A DNA stretch of 64,000 bases from Rhizobium sp. P38BS-XIX. Lineage in GTDB: Bacteria > Pseudomonadota > Alphaproteobacteria > Rhizobiales > Rhizobiaceae. Position numbers and translations under genes: made by a program. This document shows positions 1-9,141 of the stretch, in pieces. The stretch lies in assembly GCF_012641435.1 (NCBI RefSeq), contig NZ_JABAIJ010000001.1, forward strand, positions 868,001 to 932,000, written 5' to 3'. The notes beneath the pieces are model-generated. The model did no database searches, was not told the origin of the DNA, and was given only the letters and a program-made list of their open reading frames with translations. Position 1 is the stretch's first letter. Every line of letters begins with the position of its first letter.

Positions 1-1915
1 GGCGCGTACCAAGCAGCTCGCCTTCGCCGCGCAGCTTCAAATCTTCCTCGGCGATGCGGAAGCCGTCCTCCGTGTCACGCATGATCGACAACCGTGCATG
101 GCCGGTTTCGCCGAGCGGCCCCTTGTAGAGAAGAATGCACATCGAGGCTTCGTCGCCGCGTCCAACGCGCCCTCGTAGCTGATGGAGCTGCGCCAGACCG
201 AAACGCTCCGCATGCTCGATGACCATGATCGTCGCATCCGGCACATCGACACCGACTTCAACGACCGTGGTTGCCACAAGCAAACGGATCTCTCCGTTCT
301 TGAAGGCCATCATCACGGCATCTTTTTCCGGGCCGCTCATTCGGCCGTGGATGAGACCGATGCTTGGGCCGAGCGCCTTGGTCAACGTCTCATGCCGCTC
401 CTCGACGGACATTAAATCAGATTCTTCGGACTCTTCGACAAGTGGGCATATCCAATAGGCTTTCTTGCCTTCTGATAGCGCGCTTCTCAAGCGCACTACG
501 ATATCGCCGGTGCGCTCGTTCGGGATGGTGATCGTCTGGATCGGCTTGCGGCCTGCCGGCTTCTCGGTGAGCTTCGAAACGTCCATATCGCCGAAAGCGG
601 CCAGCACCAGCGTTCGTGGAATGGGCGTTGCGGTCATGACCAGCATATGCGGCGAGATACCCTTCGCAGTCAGTCGCAGGCGCTGGTGGACGCCGAAGCG
701 ATGCTGTTCGTCGACGACAGCCAGCATGAGGTTGGCGTAGGCGACGCTATCTTGGAAAAGCGCATGTGTGCCGATGATGATCTGTGCCTCGCCAGAGGCG
801 ATGCGCTCAAGAATGGCATCTCGCTCGCGGCCCTTCGTCCGACCTGTGAGAACTTCGACGGAAAGGTTTGCACTGGCTGCGAATTTTGAGATCGTCGCAT
901 GATGCTGGCGAGCAAGAATTTCGGTCGGAGCCATCAGCACAGCCTGCCCGCCGCTTTCAATCACAGCGGCGATCGCCATCAGCGCCACCAGCGTCTTTCC
1001 CGCGCCGACGTCGCCTTGAAGCAGCCGAAGCATGCGTTCCGTGCCGGCCATATCCTTCAGGATATCGGCCACGGCGTCCCGCTGGCTGTTTGTCATGGAA
1101 AAGGGCAGGGATTCCAGTATCTTGTTGCTGACTTCTCCAGTTGCATTCACTGGCTGTCCTGCAACCTTGCGCAATCTCTGACGCACCAGCGAGAGTGACA
1201 ATTGCCCTGCCAGGAATTCGTCGTAGGCCAGCCGGCGGCGGGCTGGCGCTTGCGGATCGATATCCGAGGCATCCCGCGGCGCGTGCAGCATGTGGAAACT
1301 ATCGGAGATCGAGGGAAAACCTTGCTTCTGCGTCAGGGCGATATCGTCCCATTCGGCCAGCTCCGGTACGCGCGGCAGCGCGCCTTCGATGGTCTTGCGC
1401 AGGAATTTCGGTGTCAGGCCGGCGGTCAGCGGATACACGGGCTCAACGAGCGGCAGGTTTTCAGCCTCGCTCTCGCGCATGATGTAATCCGGATGCACCA
1501 TCGACGGACGACCGTTAAACCAGTCGACCTTGCCGCTGACAGTCACCGTTTCGTCGATCGGCAACTGCTTTTCCAGCCATTGCGCCTTGCCGCGGAAGAA
1601 GACCAGCGCCAGCTCGCCGGTCTCGTCGTGCAGGTAGACGCGATAGGGCACATTGCTGCGTGGGTTTGGCGGCGGCTGATGGCGATCGACACGGCCGGTG
1701 ATAGTGACGATGGCGCCCTGCGGCGCACGGGCGATACCCGGTTGTTCGCGGCGGTCGATAATCGAATGCGGTGCATGGAAGATCAGGTCAATGACGCGGC
1801 AGTCGTCGATCGTCTCGCGGTCGAGCAGCTTCACCAGTAGCTCGGATACCTTCGGCCCGACGCCGGGAAGCGAAGAGATGGAGGCAAATAGCGGGTCGAG
1901 GATGGCGGGACGCAT
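1..1915 (-). CDS. recG: ATP-dependent DNA helicase RecG (3' end lies outside the window)
   Basis: RecG remodels stalled replication forks and Holliday junctions. On the minus strand an open frame begins at the ATG at 1913-1915 and runs off the left edge. About 638 of the usual ~700 residues are present. Visible parts are an N-terminus MRPAILDPLFASISSLPGVG typical of rhizobial RecG, the wedge/OB region, a Walker A GDVGAGKT near position 1010, a DEQHRFGVH box near 700, and QLRGRVGRGDE near 175. It is divergent from sdhE across about 170 bases. The C-terminal end is missing only because the window stops there. Confidence 0.95.
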   Translation of the reverse strand, partial: MRPAILDPLFASISSLPGVGPKVSELLVKLLDRETIDDCRVIDLIFHAPHSIIDRREQPGIARAPQGAIVTITGRVDRHQPPPNPRSNVPYRVYLHDETGELALVFFRGKAQWLEKQLPIDETVTVSGKVDWFNGRPSMVHPDYIMRESEAENLPLVEPVYPLTAGLTPKFLRKTIEGALPRVPELAEWDDIALTQKQGFPSISDSFHMLHAPRDASDIDPQAPARRRLAYDEFLAGQLSLSLVRQRLRKVAGQPVNATGEVSNKILESLPFSMTNSQRDAVADILKDMAGTERMLRLLQGDVGAGKTLVALMAIAAVIESGGQAVLMAPTEILARQHHATISKFAASANLSVEVLTGRTKGRERDAILERIASGEAQIIIGTHALFQDSVAYANLMLAVVDEQHRFGVHQRLRLTAKGISPHMLVMTATPIPRTLVLAAFGDMDVSKLTEKPAGRKPIQTITIPNERTGDIVVRLRSALSEGKKAYWICPLVEESEESDLMSVEERHETLTKALGPSIGLIHGRMSGPEKDAVMMAFKNGEIRLLVATTVVEVGVDVPDATIMVIEHAERFGLAQLHQLRGRVGRGDEASMCILLYKGPLGETGHARLSIMRDTEDGFRIAEEDLKLRGEGELLGTR

Positions 1916-2088
1916 GGCCGGCAAAATGCGACGGGCAGGGCGCATTTGGCAAGGGGTGGCAGAGAACTCGACGCCATTGAGCCTGACACTCCCCGGAAAA
2001 TTGCGTTGCAGGTGCTTTTTTCTGAAAAACCGGTTCCCACCTTACAACGCTGGTTTTATAGAGACCCATCAACATAAAGGTGTTCTTG

Positions 2089-2403
2089 ATGACTGGGCTT
2101 ACCCTCAGCAGTGCCGATCTCGATCCCCGTCGTCGGCGAATCCTTTTCCGCTGCTGGCATCGCGGTATCCGCGAAATGGATCTGGTTTTCGGCCAGTTTG
2201 CCGACAATGAGCTGCCGGGTCTGCCCGAGGCCGACCTCGATGAGCTCGAGCGTATCATGGCCGAAGAGGACAATGATCTGCTCAAGTGGATACTCGGTAG
2301 CGAGCCGACGCCGCAGCATCTGCAGACGCCGCTCTTTGAGCGCCTGGCCTCCTACAAGCCCGATTTCGAAGAAATCGCCGAAAGGTTCGGATTAACCAAA
2401 TGA
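2089..2403 (+). CDS. sdhE: Succinate dehydrogenase assembly factor SdhE (FAD assembly factor, DUF339)
   Basis: SdhE is a small cytoplasmic chaperone that promotes covalent flavinylation of the SdhA subunit of succinate dehydrogenase. The 104-residue product has the family's RGxxE motif (R25-G26-I-R-E29) in an all-helical fold rich in acidic residues. The ATG at 2089 is preferred, with AAAGGTG upstream; a GTG at 2080 is possible. Its stop overlaps the mfd start (ATGA at 2400-2403), so the two are translationally coupled, an arrangement I know from other rhizobia. Confidence 0.9.
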   Translation: MTGLTLSSADLDPRRRRILFRCWHRGIREMDLVFGQFADNELPGLPEADLDELERIMAEEDNDLLKWILGSEPTPQHLQTPLFERLASYKPDFEEIAERFGLTK

Positions 2404-5400
2404 TCCCCGGTTTCGACGCGAAGAAGCTGCTTGCCGCAAGCGAGCCGATGACGATCGGTCACGTTCCGGCCGGACTTGAGCCATTTCTGATTGCCGAAAT
2501 GGCGAAAGCCGGCCAGCCGATCGCCTATGTCATGTCCGATGGCCAGCATATGGCCGATGTTGAACAGATGCTCGGCTTCATCGCGCCTGAAATTCCGGTG
2601 CTCACCCTGCCGGCCTGGGACTGCCTTCCTTACGACCGCGTTTCGCCGAGCTCCGATACCTCAGCCCGGCGTCTTGCGGCCTTGTCCGGTCTCATCGCCC
2701 ATCATCGCAAGCCGCATGCAGCCGTCGTGCTCGTGACCGTCAACGCCATGCTGCAGAAGGTGGCGCCGCAGGATATCATCGAGAGCCTGGCGTTCTCCGC
2801 CCGTCCAGGCAATCAGGTTCGAATGGACGACATCGCCGCGCGTCTGGAACGCAACGGTTTCGATCGTGTGGCGACCGTGCGCGAAGTCGGTGAATATGCG
2901 GTGCGCGGCGGCATTCTCGACGTCTTCGTGCCGGGCACTGAGGAGCCGGTGCGCCTCGATTTCTTCGGCGATACGCTGGAAAGCATCCGCAGCTTCGATC
3001 CGGCCAGCCAGCGCACGACGGGCCAGGTGCGCTCGCTCGATCTCAATCCGATGAGCGAAGTCACGCTGACGCCGGATACGATCAGCCGTTTCCGCAAGAA
3101 CTATCTCTCCGCATTCGGCGCGGCCACGCGCGACGACGCACTTTATGTCGCTGTTTCCGAGGGTCGGCGCTACGCCGGCATGGAACATTGGCTGCCGCTC
3201 TTCTACGAGAAGCTGGAGACCGTATTCGACTATCTCAAGGGCTTCCGCATGGTCACGGACCATACCGTGCGCGAGGCGGCCGAGGAGCGCTCCAAGCTCG
3301 TCTTCGACTACTACGACGCCCGCCTTCAATCCGGCCAGCCGGCCAAGGGGCAGATGGCGCAGGGCACGCCCTATAAGCCGGTCACTCCAGGACAGCTCTA
3401 TCTTGACGGCAAGGCTTTCGGGAATGCGCTCGATGCCTTCGGCGCGATCCGGATCTCGCCGTTCAACGAGCATGAGGGCGAGGCGCGCCGCGTCGTCAGC
3501 CTCGATGCCCGTCAGGGGATGCGTTGGGCGCGGTCTGCCACCGAGAGCGCCGATAGCGAGCGGGTCAACGTTTTCGACGCGGTCGTCAAGCATATTGCCG
3601 ACAAGCGTGCCTCCGGCAGCAAGGTGCTGATCTCGGCCTGGACCGAAGGGTCGCTCGATCGCCTCCTGCAGGTGCTCTCCGAACATGGGCTGGCGCGCGT
3701 CAAGACGATCGAGGCCTTCAAGGATCTGGGCGGATTGGCGAAGGGCGAGGCGGCAGCGGCCGTACTCAGCCTAGAAGCGGGCTTCGAGGCCGGTGATTTC
3801 ATCGTGATCGGCGAGCAGGACATTCTCGGCGACCGCATGGTGCGCCGCTCTAAACGCCGCAAGCGCGCCGCCGATTTCATCTCGGAAGTGGCCGGCCTGG
3901 ATGAAGGCTCCATCGTCGTTCATGCCGAGCACGGCATCGGCCGTTTTGTTGGCCTCAGGACCATCGAGGCCGCCGGTGCGCCGCATGCCTGCCTCGAGCT
4001 GCTTTACGCTGACGATGCCAAGCTTTTCCTGCCGGTCGAGAATATCGATCTGCTCTCACGCTATGGCGGTGAGGGCACCGAGGCACAGCTCGACAAGCTC
4101 GGCGGCGGCGCATGGCAGATGCGTAAGGCCAAGCTCAAGAAGCGCCTGCTCGATATGGCGGGCGCCTTGATCCGCATTGCGGCCGAACGCCTGACGCGGC
4201 ATGCACCCATGCTCACGACGCCCGAAGGGCTCTATGACGAATTCGCCGCGCGTTTCCCTTACGATGAAACCGAAGACCAGATGAACGCCATCGAGGCGGT
4301 GCGCGAGGATCTCGGCGCCGGCCGGCCGATGGATCGCCTCGTCTGCGGCGACGTTGGTTTCGGCAAAACCGAAGTTGCCCTGCGCGCCGCCTTTGTGGCT
4401 GCGATGAACGGCGTCCAGGTCGCAGTCGTCGTTCCGACAACGCTGCTGGCACGCCAGCATTTCAAGACCTTTTCCGAGCGTTTCCGCGGCCTGCCGATCC
4501 GCGTTCAGCAGGCCTCCCGCCTTGTTGGTGCCAAGGAACTGACACTGACGAAAAAGGAAGTCGCCGAGGGCAAGACGGATATCGTGGTCGGTACGCATGC
4601 ACTGCTCGGCGCCGGCATCAAGTTTGCCAATCTCGGCCTGCTCGTTATCGACGAAGAGCAGCATTTCGGCGTGAAGCACAAGGAGCGGCTGAAGGAACTG
4701 AAGAGCGACGTGCATGTGCTGACGCTGTCGGCGACGCCGATCCCGCGCACATTGCAGCTTGCCATGACCGGCGTGCGCGAGCTTTCGCTCATCACGACGG
4801 CCCCGGTCGACCGCATGGCGGTGCGCACCTTCATCTCGCCCTTCGATTCCCTCGTCATCCGCGAAACACTGATGCGTGAGCATTACCGCGGCGGCCAGAG
4901 CTTCTATGTCTGTCCGCGTCTTGCCGATCTCGCCGATATCCATGCTTTCCTGCAGTCGGATGTGCCCGAGCTGAAAGTGGCGGTCGCGCATGGCCAGATG
5001 CCGGCCGGCGAGCTGGAAGACATCATGAATGCCTTCTATGAGGGCCGTTACGACGTGCTGCTCTCCACGACCATCGTAGAATCCGGCCTCGACGTGCCGA
5101 CGGCCAATACGCTCATCGTTCATCGCGCCGACATGTTCGGTCTTGCGCAGCTTTATCAGTTGCGTGGCCGTGTCGGCCGCTCCAAGGTTCGCGCCTTCGC
5201 GTTGTTTACGCTGCCGGTCAACAAGGTGCTGACGACGACGGCTGAGCGCCGGCTCAAGGTGCTGCAATCGCTGGATACGCTTGGTGCCGGTTTCCAGCTT
5301 GCCAGCCACGATCTCGATATTCGCGGCGCCGGCAATCTGCTCGGCGAGGAGCAGTCGGGCCACATCAAGGAGGTCGGCTTCGAGCTTTACCAGCAGATGC

Positions 5401-5900
5401 TGGAAGAAGCCGTCGCGGAAGTGAAGGGTGTCGACGAAATCCAGGATACCGGTTGGTCGCCGCAGATCTCCGTCGGGACGCCTGTCATGATCCCCGACGA
5501 TTATGTGCCTGATCTGCATCTGCGCATGGCGCTCTATCGTCGCCTCGGCGAGATCACCGAACTCAAGGAAATCGACAGCTTCGGCGCCGAAATGATCGAT
5601 CGCTTCGGCCCATTGCCGATCGAGGTGCAGCATCTTCTCAAGATCGTCTACATCAAGTCGCTCTGTCGCGTTGCCAATGTCGAAAAGCTGGACGCCGGTC
5701 CTAAGGGCGTTGTCGTACAATTCCGCAACAAGGAATTCCCGAATCCGGCCAACCTCGTTGGCTACATCGCCAAGCAGGGCACGATGGCGAAGATCCGCGC
5801 CGACCACAGCGTTTTCCTGACCCGTGACCTGCCGACACCGGAAAAGCGGCTGCAAGGGGCGGCGGTTGTCATGACACAACTGGCGGAATTGGCGAAGTAG
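2400..5900 (+). CDS. mfd: Transcription-repair coupling factor Mfd
   Basis: Mfd removes RNA polymerase stalled at DNA lesions and recruits the UvrA/UvrB repair complex. At 1166 residues it is full length. It has an N-terminal UvrB-like region, a CarD-like RNA-polymerase-interaction domain near residues 500-570 (GSIVVHAEHGIGRFVGL), and a RecG-like translocase with GDVGFGKT at about residue 650, DEEQH and SATPIPRT boxes, QLRGRVGRS, and a TRCF C-terminal domain. It follows sdhE with a 4-base overlap. No terminator with a clear T-run follows; an imperfect hairpin lies at 5909-5934. Confidence 0.97.
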   Translation: MIPGFDAKKLLAASEPMTIGHVPAGLEPFLIAEMAKAGQPIAYVMSDGQHMADVEQMLGFIAPEIPVLTLPAWDCLPYDRVSPSSDTSARRLAALSGLIAHHRKPHAAVVLVTVNAMLQKVAPQDIIESLAFSARPGNQVRMDDIAARLERNGFDRVATVREVGEYAVRGGILDVFVPGTEEPVRLDFFGDTLESIRSFDPASQRTTGQVRSLDLNPMSEVTLTPDTISRFRKNYLSAFGAATRDDALYVAVSEGRRYAGMEHWLPLFYEKLETVFDYLKGFRMVTDHTVREAAEERSKLVFDYYDARLQSGQPAKGQMAQGTPYKPVTPGQLYLDGKAFGNALDAFGAIRISPFNEHEGEARRVVSLDARQGMRWARSATESADSERVNVFDAVVKHIADKRASGSKVLISAWTEGSLDRLLQVLSEHGLARVKTIEAFKDLGGLAKGEAAAAVLSLEAGFEAGDFIVIGEQDILGDRMVRRSKRRKRAADFISEVAGLDEGSIVVHAEHGIGRFVGLRTIEAAGAPHACLELLYADDAKLFLPVENIDLLSRYGGEGTEAQLDKLGGGAWQMRKAKLKKRLLDMAGALIRIAAERLTRHAPMLTTPEGLYDEFAARFPYDETEDQMNAIEAVREDLGAGRPMDRLVCGDVGFGKTEVALRAAFVAAMNGVQVAVVVPTTLLARQHFKTFSERFRGLPIRVQQASRLVGAKELTLTKKEVAEGKTDIVVGTHALLGAGIKFANLGLLVIDEEQHFGVKHKERLKELKSDVHVLTLSATPIPRTLQLAMTGVRELSLITTAPVDRMAVRTFISPFDSLVIRETLMREHYRGGQSFYVCPRLADLADIHAFLQSDVPELKVAVAHGQMPAGELEDIMNAFYEGRYDVLLSTTIVESGLDVPTANTLIVHRADMFGLAQLYQLRGRVGRSKVRAFALFTLPVNKVLTTTAERRLKVLQSLDTLGAGFQLASHDLDIRGAGNLLGEEQSGHIKEVGFELYQQMLEEAVAEVKGVDEIQDTGWSPQISVGTPVMIPDDYVPDLHLRMALYRRLGEITELKEIDSFGAEMIDRFGPLPIEVQHLLKIVYIKSLCRVANVEKLDAGPKGVVVQFRNKEFPNPANLVGYIAKQGTMAKIRADHSVFLTRDLPTPEKRLQGAAVVMTQLAELAK

Positions 5901-6065
5901 GATGTGGATCGTCGGCTGATCTTGCAGCTGACGAGATGCCCCGGGGCTGGCTGCTCCGTCACGCGAGGGCTTCGCCGACAGGATCATGGGGCGGCCCGCC
6001 CAAGATGGCGGTCGCCTGTACATCCCTCGCATATTGCCGGCCTAATCCTTGCGGTTGAGGTGCGA

Positions 6066-6980
6066 TCATAGCGTGCCGGCAAAGGCAGCGGCAGCCAGCA
6101 GCAATCCCGTCAATATGTTTGCCAGAAACAGCCGGTAGTTGATCTCCGGCCGCGCAAGATCGAGGCGCCACGTTTGCCAGGCAAGATGCACGGCAATAAC
6201 AAGCATGCCAATGGTGTAGGGAAGCGACATGCCGGTCATCCATCCACCGATTGACCAGGCAAGGACAGTTACACCGTAGAATAGGCCAATGATGATCTTG
6301 CCTTGCGCGCCAAACAGCAGTGCGGTTGATTTCAAACCCAATCGTGCGTCGTCGCGAACGTCGACATAGGCGTAAACGGTATCGTAGCCGATCTGCCAGG
6401 TCATTGCGCCAAGCCACATCACTAACGCGCCGACCGAGATCGCGCCGTGGACTTCGGACCATGCCATCAGCATTCCCCAGTTGAACGCCGCACCGAGTAC
6501 TGCCTGGGGCCAATAGGTGAAGCGCTTGCAAAGCGGATAGATAAAGACGAGCGGCAGGACGCAGATGGCGACCAGGCGTGTGTAAGGCGTCAAAAAGACG
6601 AGGAGAGAAGCGGCTAGTGCGAGCTCTGCCACCAGGAATATCAGTGCTCGCGCCACGCCGATCTGGCCGCTCGCAAGAGGTCGGAAGCGGGTCCGCTCGA
6701 CATGGCCGTCGAACTTGCGATCAGCAATATCGTTGACGGTCGAGCCTGCACTTCGCATTAGCAACGCGCCCAGCGAGAAGACGATGAAGAGCCGAAAGTC
6801 AGGGATACCATGCGAGGCCTGGATGAGTGCCGCCCAGCAGGGAAAAAGCGTCAGCCAAATTCCGACTGGGCGATCGAGACGCGCAAGCCGCGTATAGGGC
6901 CTCAATGCCGACGGCAGACGGCGATCCACCCAGTCTCCAAGTTTGATGTCGCTGAGATCATGCCGAGTGGAGGTGTTCAT
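6066..6980 (-). CDS. ubiA: 4-hydroxybenzoate polyprenyltransferase UbiA
   Basis: UbiA attaches the polyprenyl tail to 4-hydroxybenzoate in ubiquinone synthesis, in the inner membrane. The 304-residue product is strongly hydrophobic with about eight or nine membrane segments. It has both prenyl-diphosphate/Mg-binding motifs: NDIADRKFD (N83-D84-x2-D87) and YVDVRDD near residue 210. The length is normal for the family. It is convergent with mfd and appears to be a single-gene unit. Confidence 0.93.
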   Translation of the reverse strand: MNTSTRHDLSDIKLGDWVDRRLPSALRPYTRLARLDRPVGIWLTLFPCWAALIQASHGIPDFRLFIVFSLGALLMRSAGSTVNDIADRKFDGHVERTRFRPLASGQIGVARALIFLVAELALAASLLVFLTPYTRLVAICVLPLVFIYPLCKRFTYWPQAVLGAAFNWGMLMAWSEVHGAISVGALVMWLGAMTWQIGYDTVYAYVDVRDDARLGLKSTALLFGAQGKIIIGLFYGVTVLAWSIGGWMTGMSLPYTIGMLVIAVHLAWQTWRLDLARPEINYRLFLANILTGLLLAAAAFAGTL

Positions 6981-7127
6981 TGCCGTCGTCCGTTGGTTCG
7001 ATCGAAGGCGAAAATAGCAACTTTCGTGTGCACCGCAACGGCCGGAAGCCGGCCTGCATCAATCTGGCCCAGGAGTGGCGCAGCGGCCCGCTGCGGTATT
7101 CCGCTGCGGGCTGCGTTCTGCATAGGC

Positions 7128-7553
7128 TTAAGCGGCCTGGGGCTTGTCAGCCCTTCCTGCATCCGGAATGCGCGCAATGACCTTGATTTCGAAGTCGAAA
7201 CCCGCAAGCCAGTTGACGCCGACCGCAGTCCAGTTTGGATAAGGCTTCTCGCTGAAAATCCGGTTTTTGACAGCCATGATCGCGCCGAACTGCTGTTCGG
7301 GATCGGTGTGGAAAGTGGTCACATCGATGATGTCGTTGAAGGTGCAGTCTGCGGCTTCCAGGGTGGCCCGAAGATTGTCGAATGCAAGCTGAACCTGTTT
7401 TTCGAAATCCGGCTCCGGGCTCCCATCCGAGCGGCTGTCGACCTGGCCTGAAACGAACAGCAGATCGCCGGAGCGGATCGCGGCGGAGTATCCATGCTCA
7501 TCATAAAGCGCGTGTCGGTTCTTCGGGAATATTGCTCTGCGTGTCGTCGTCAT
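7128..7553 (-). CDS. RidA/YjgF-family protein
   Basis: A 141-residue member of the RidA/YjgF/UK114 family, whose founding members hydrolyse reactive enamine/imine intermediates of amino-acid metabolism. The fold signature is visible (SAAIRSGDLLFVSGQV, then a DFEKQVQLAFDNLRATLEAA stretch and a C-terminal NWLAGFDFEIKVIARIP). It lacks the Arg of the best-studied deaminase subgroup at the usual C-terminal place, so the substrate is unknown. It is divergent from a TetR gene across a region with three operator-like repeats, which suggests it is the TetR target. Confidence 0.85.
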   Translation of the reverse strand: MTTTRRAIFPKNRHALYDEHGYSAAIRSGDLLFVSGQVDSRSDGSPEPDFEKQVQLAFDNLRATLEAADCTFNDIIDVTTFHTDPEQQFGAIMAVKNRIFSEKPYPNWTAVGVNWLAGFDFEIKVIARIPDAGRADKPQAA

Positions 7554-7636
7554 CTTTGGCTCTCATTGGTAGGGATGTGAAAATATCGGAAGGGCGCATG
7601 CCTGCGGGGCCATTCCAAAATGCCGCTCCATTTGAT

Positions 7637-7701
7637 ATACGGCATGTATGTGAGATATTAATGTACGCGACGTATGTCAATATTTCAAATACGAAACGTA
7701 T
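7637..7701. promoter_or_regulatory. Three phased TetR-type operator repeats
   Basis: Three inverted repeats of the form ATACG-N3-CGTAT lie between the divergent RidA-family and TetR genes: 7637-7649 (ATACGGCATGTAT, imperfect), 7664-7674 (TACGCGACGTA) and 7689-7701 (ATACGAAACGTAT, perfect). Their centres (7643, 7669, 7695) are exactly 26 bases apart. They are probably bound by the adjacent TetR protein and would control both directions; this is inference from position and symmetry. Confidence 0.7.
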
Positions 7702-7718
7702 ATGAAATTGAGGGCGAT

Positions 7719-8306
7719 ATGGCAAAGCGCTTGGAAACAATGGAAGAAAACCGGCTCAAGCTTGTTGCCGCCGCCCGAAAGGCCTTCGCCGAAAAGGGCT
7801 TTGCAGCGGCATCGATGGATGAGCTGACGGCCGATGTCGGGCTGACGCGGGGCGCCCTCTATCATAATTTCGGAGACAAACGTGGATTGCTCGCCGCCGT
7901 CGTCTATCAGATCGATAGCGAATTGGCGCTGCGGGCAAAGGAGATCGGTGCCAAGGCCGGTGGCGGCTGGCCCGGTCTGCTGGCGGAAGGCGAAGCCTAT
8001 ATCAAGATGGCGCTCGATCCCGAGGTCCAGCGAATCGTTTTGCTCGATGGACCGGCAGTTCTCGGCGATCCCTCGAAATGGCCGAGCCAGAACAGTTGTC
8101 TCGCCGGGACGCTGCAGACCGTGTCAAAGCTGCAGGCGCAGGGGGTGGTGAAGAGGGTCGACGCGGAGGCTGCGGCGCGTCTTCTCTCCGGTGCAGCGCT
8201 GAACGCCGCCCTATGGGTTGCCGCCAGCGACAATCCCATGGACGTTTTGCCCAAAGCGATAGAAGCCTTTCGCGCAATGGCATCGGGATTTCTGGCCAAG
8301 CCGTGA
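7719..8306 (+). CDS. TetR/AcrR-family transcriptional repressor
   Basis: A 195-residue one-domain-plus-ligand-pocket regulator. The N-terminal helix-turn-helix is clear (AAASMDELTADVGLTRGALYHNFGDKRGL region, about residues 28-57), followed by a TetR C-terminal domain resembling the TetR_C_33 type. The ATG at 7719 has a GAGGG ribosome-binding site; an upstream in-frame ATG at 7674 would start inside the operator array and is less likely. It probably represses itself and the divergent RidA-family gene through the phased repeats upstream. The inducer is unknown. Confidence 0.88.
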   Translation: MAKRLETMEENRLKLVAAARKAFAEKGFAAASMDELTADVGLTRGALYHNFGDKRGLLAAVVYQIDSELALRAKEIGAKAGGGWPGLLAEGEAYIKMALDPEVQRIVLLDGPAVLGDPSKWPSQNSCLAGTLQTVSKLQAQGVVKRVDAEAAARLLSGAALNAALWVAASDNPMDVLPKAIEAFRAMASGFLAKP

Positions 8307-8379
8307 TAGAAAATCTCAGGGCTTCCGCTATCAGCGGATTTGCGCAATCGTCTCTGGCATGGAAGCGGTACACCGACGT

Positions 8380-9051
8380 CTAGTTCATCCCGGCCCGCGC
8401 CTCGGCCTTCATGTTGGCGATATCGCGCAATGCGCCGGCGATCACATCCGGCGTCTGAGCACCACTGACGGCATATTGCTGATCGAAGATGAAGAACGGC
8501 ACGCCAGTGACGCCGATCTTCTGCGCGGCATCGATTTCAGCAATGATGAGATCGCGGTCCGCATCGGAGGCGAGCAGGGTTGAAATGACCGAGCGGTCCA
8601 GCCCGGCTTTCTCGGCAATGTCGAGCAGTACGGCATGATCGCCGACATTGCGGCCTTCTTCAAAATTGGCTTTGAAGAGTGCGTTGACGACTTTGTCCTG
8701 CTTCTCGCGGCTCTCGGTGACCGCCCAGTGGATCAGACGATGTGCATCGAGCGTGTTTGGACCGATCTTGATGGCGTCAAAATCGAAGTTGATGCCCACT
8801 TCATGGCCGAGGTCCGTCAGCATCTTGTGGCCTTCGGCAACTCGCTGCGCACCACCGAGTTTCTGTTCCAGCGCCTTTTTCTGGTCGACGCCCTCAGGCG
8901 GATAGTCGGGATTCAGGCGATAGGGCCGCCAGTTGAGGTCGACCCCGACTTCATCCTGCACCTCGGCGATGGCAAGCTCCAGTCGGGCCTTGCCAACATA
9001 GCACCACGGACAAACGACGTCCGAGACGATATCGATCGTGATGCGTTCCAT
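8380..9051 (-). CDS. DsbA-family oxidoreductase (FrnE/2-hydroxychromene-2-carboxylate isomerase-like)
   Basis: A 223-residue cytoplasmic thioredoxin-fold protein with CPWC at residues 14-17 and the helical insertion of the DsbA/FrnE family. No signal peptide is seen, unlike periplasmic DsbA. The ATG at 9051 has a strong GGAAGGA site; a longer frame to 9114 is less likely. Possible roles are disulfide isomerisation or GST-kappa-like isomerase activity; the sequence does not decide. It is convergent with the TetR gene. Confidence 0.85.
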   Translation of the reverse strand: MERITIDIVSDVVCPWCYVGKARLELAIAEVQDEVGVDLNWRPYRLNPDYPPEGVDQKKALEQKLGGAQRVAEGHKMLTDLGHEVGINFDFDAIKIGPNTLDAHRLIHWAVTESREKQDKVVNALFKANFEEGRNVGDHAVLLDIAEKAGLDRSVISTLLASDADRDLIIAEIDAAQKIGVTGVPFFIFDQQYAVSGAQTPDVIAGALRDIANMKAEARAGMN

Positions 9052-9141
9052 GGCTTTATCCTTCCGGTTTGCTGCTTGTCTCCACCATCTAGGCCTTTGT
9101 GCCGATGGCTTCAACCGGTTACCGAAAGGGAACCAATCACG

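Noticed and set aside
4056..6032. 658-residue open frame on the minus strand
   Set aside because: Antisense to mfd; no recognisable motif.
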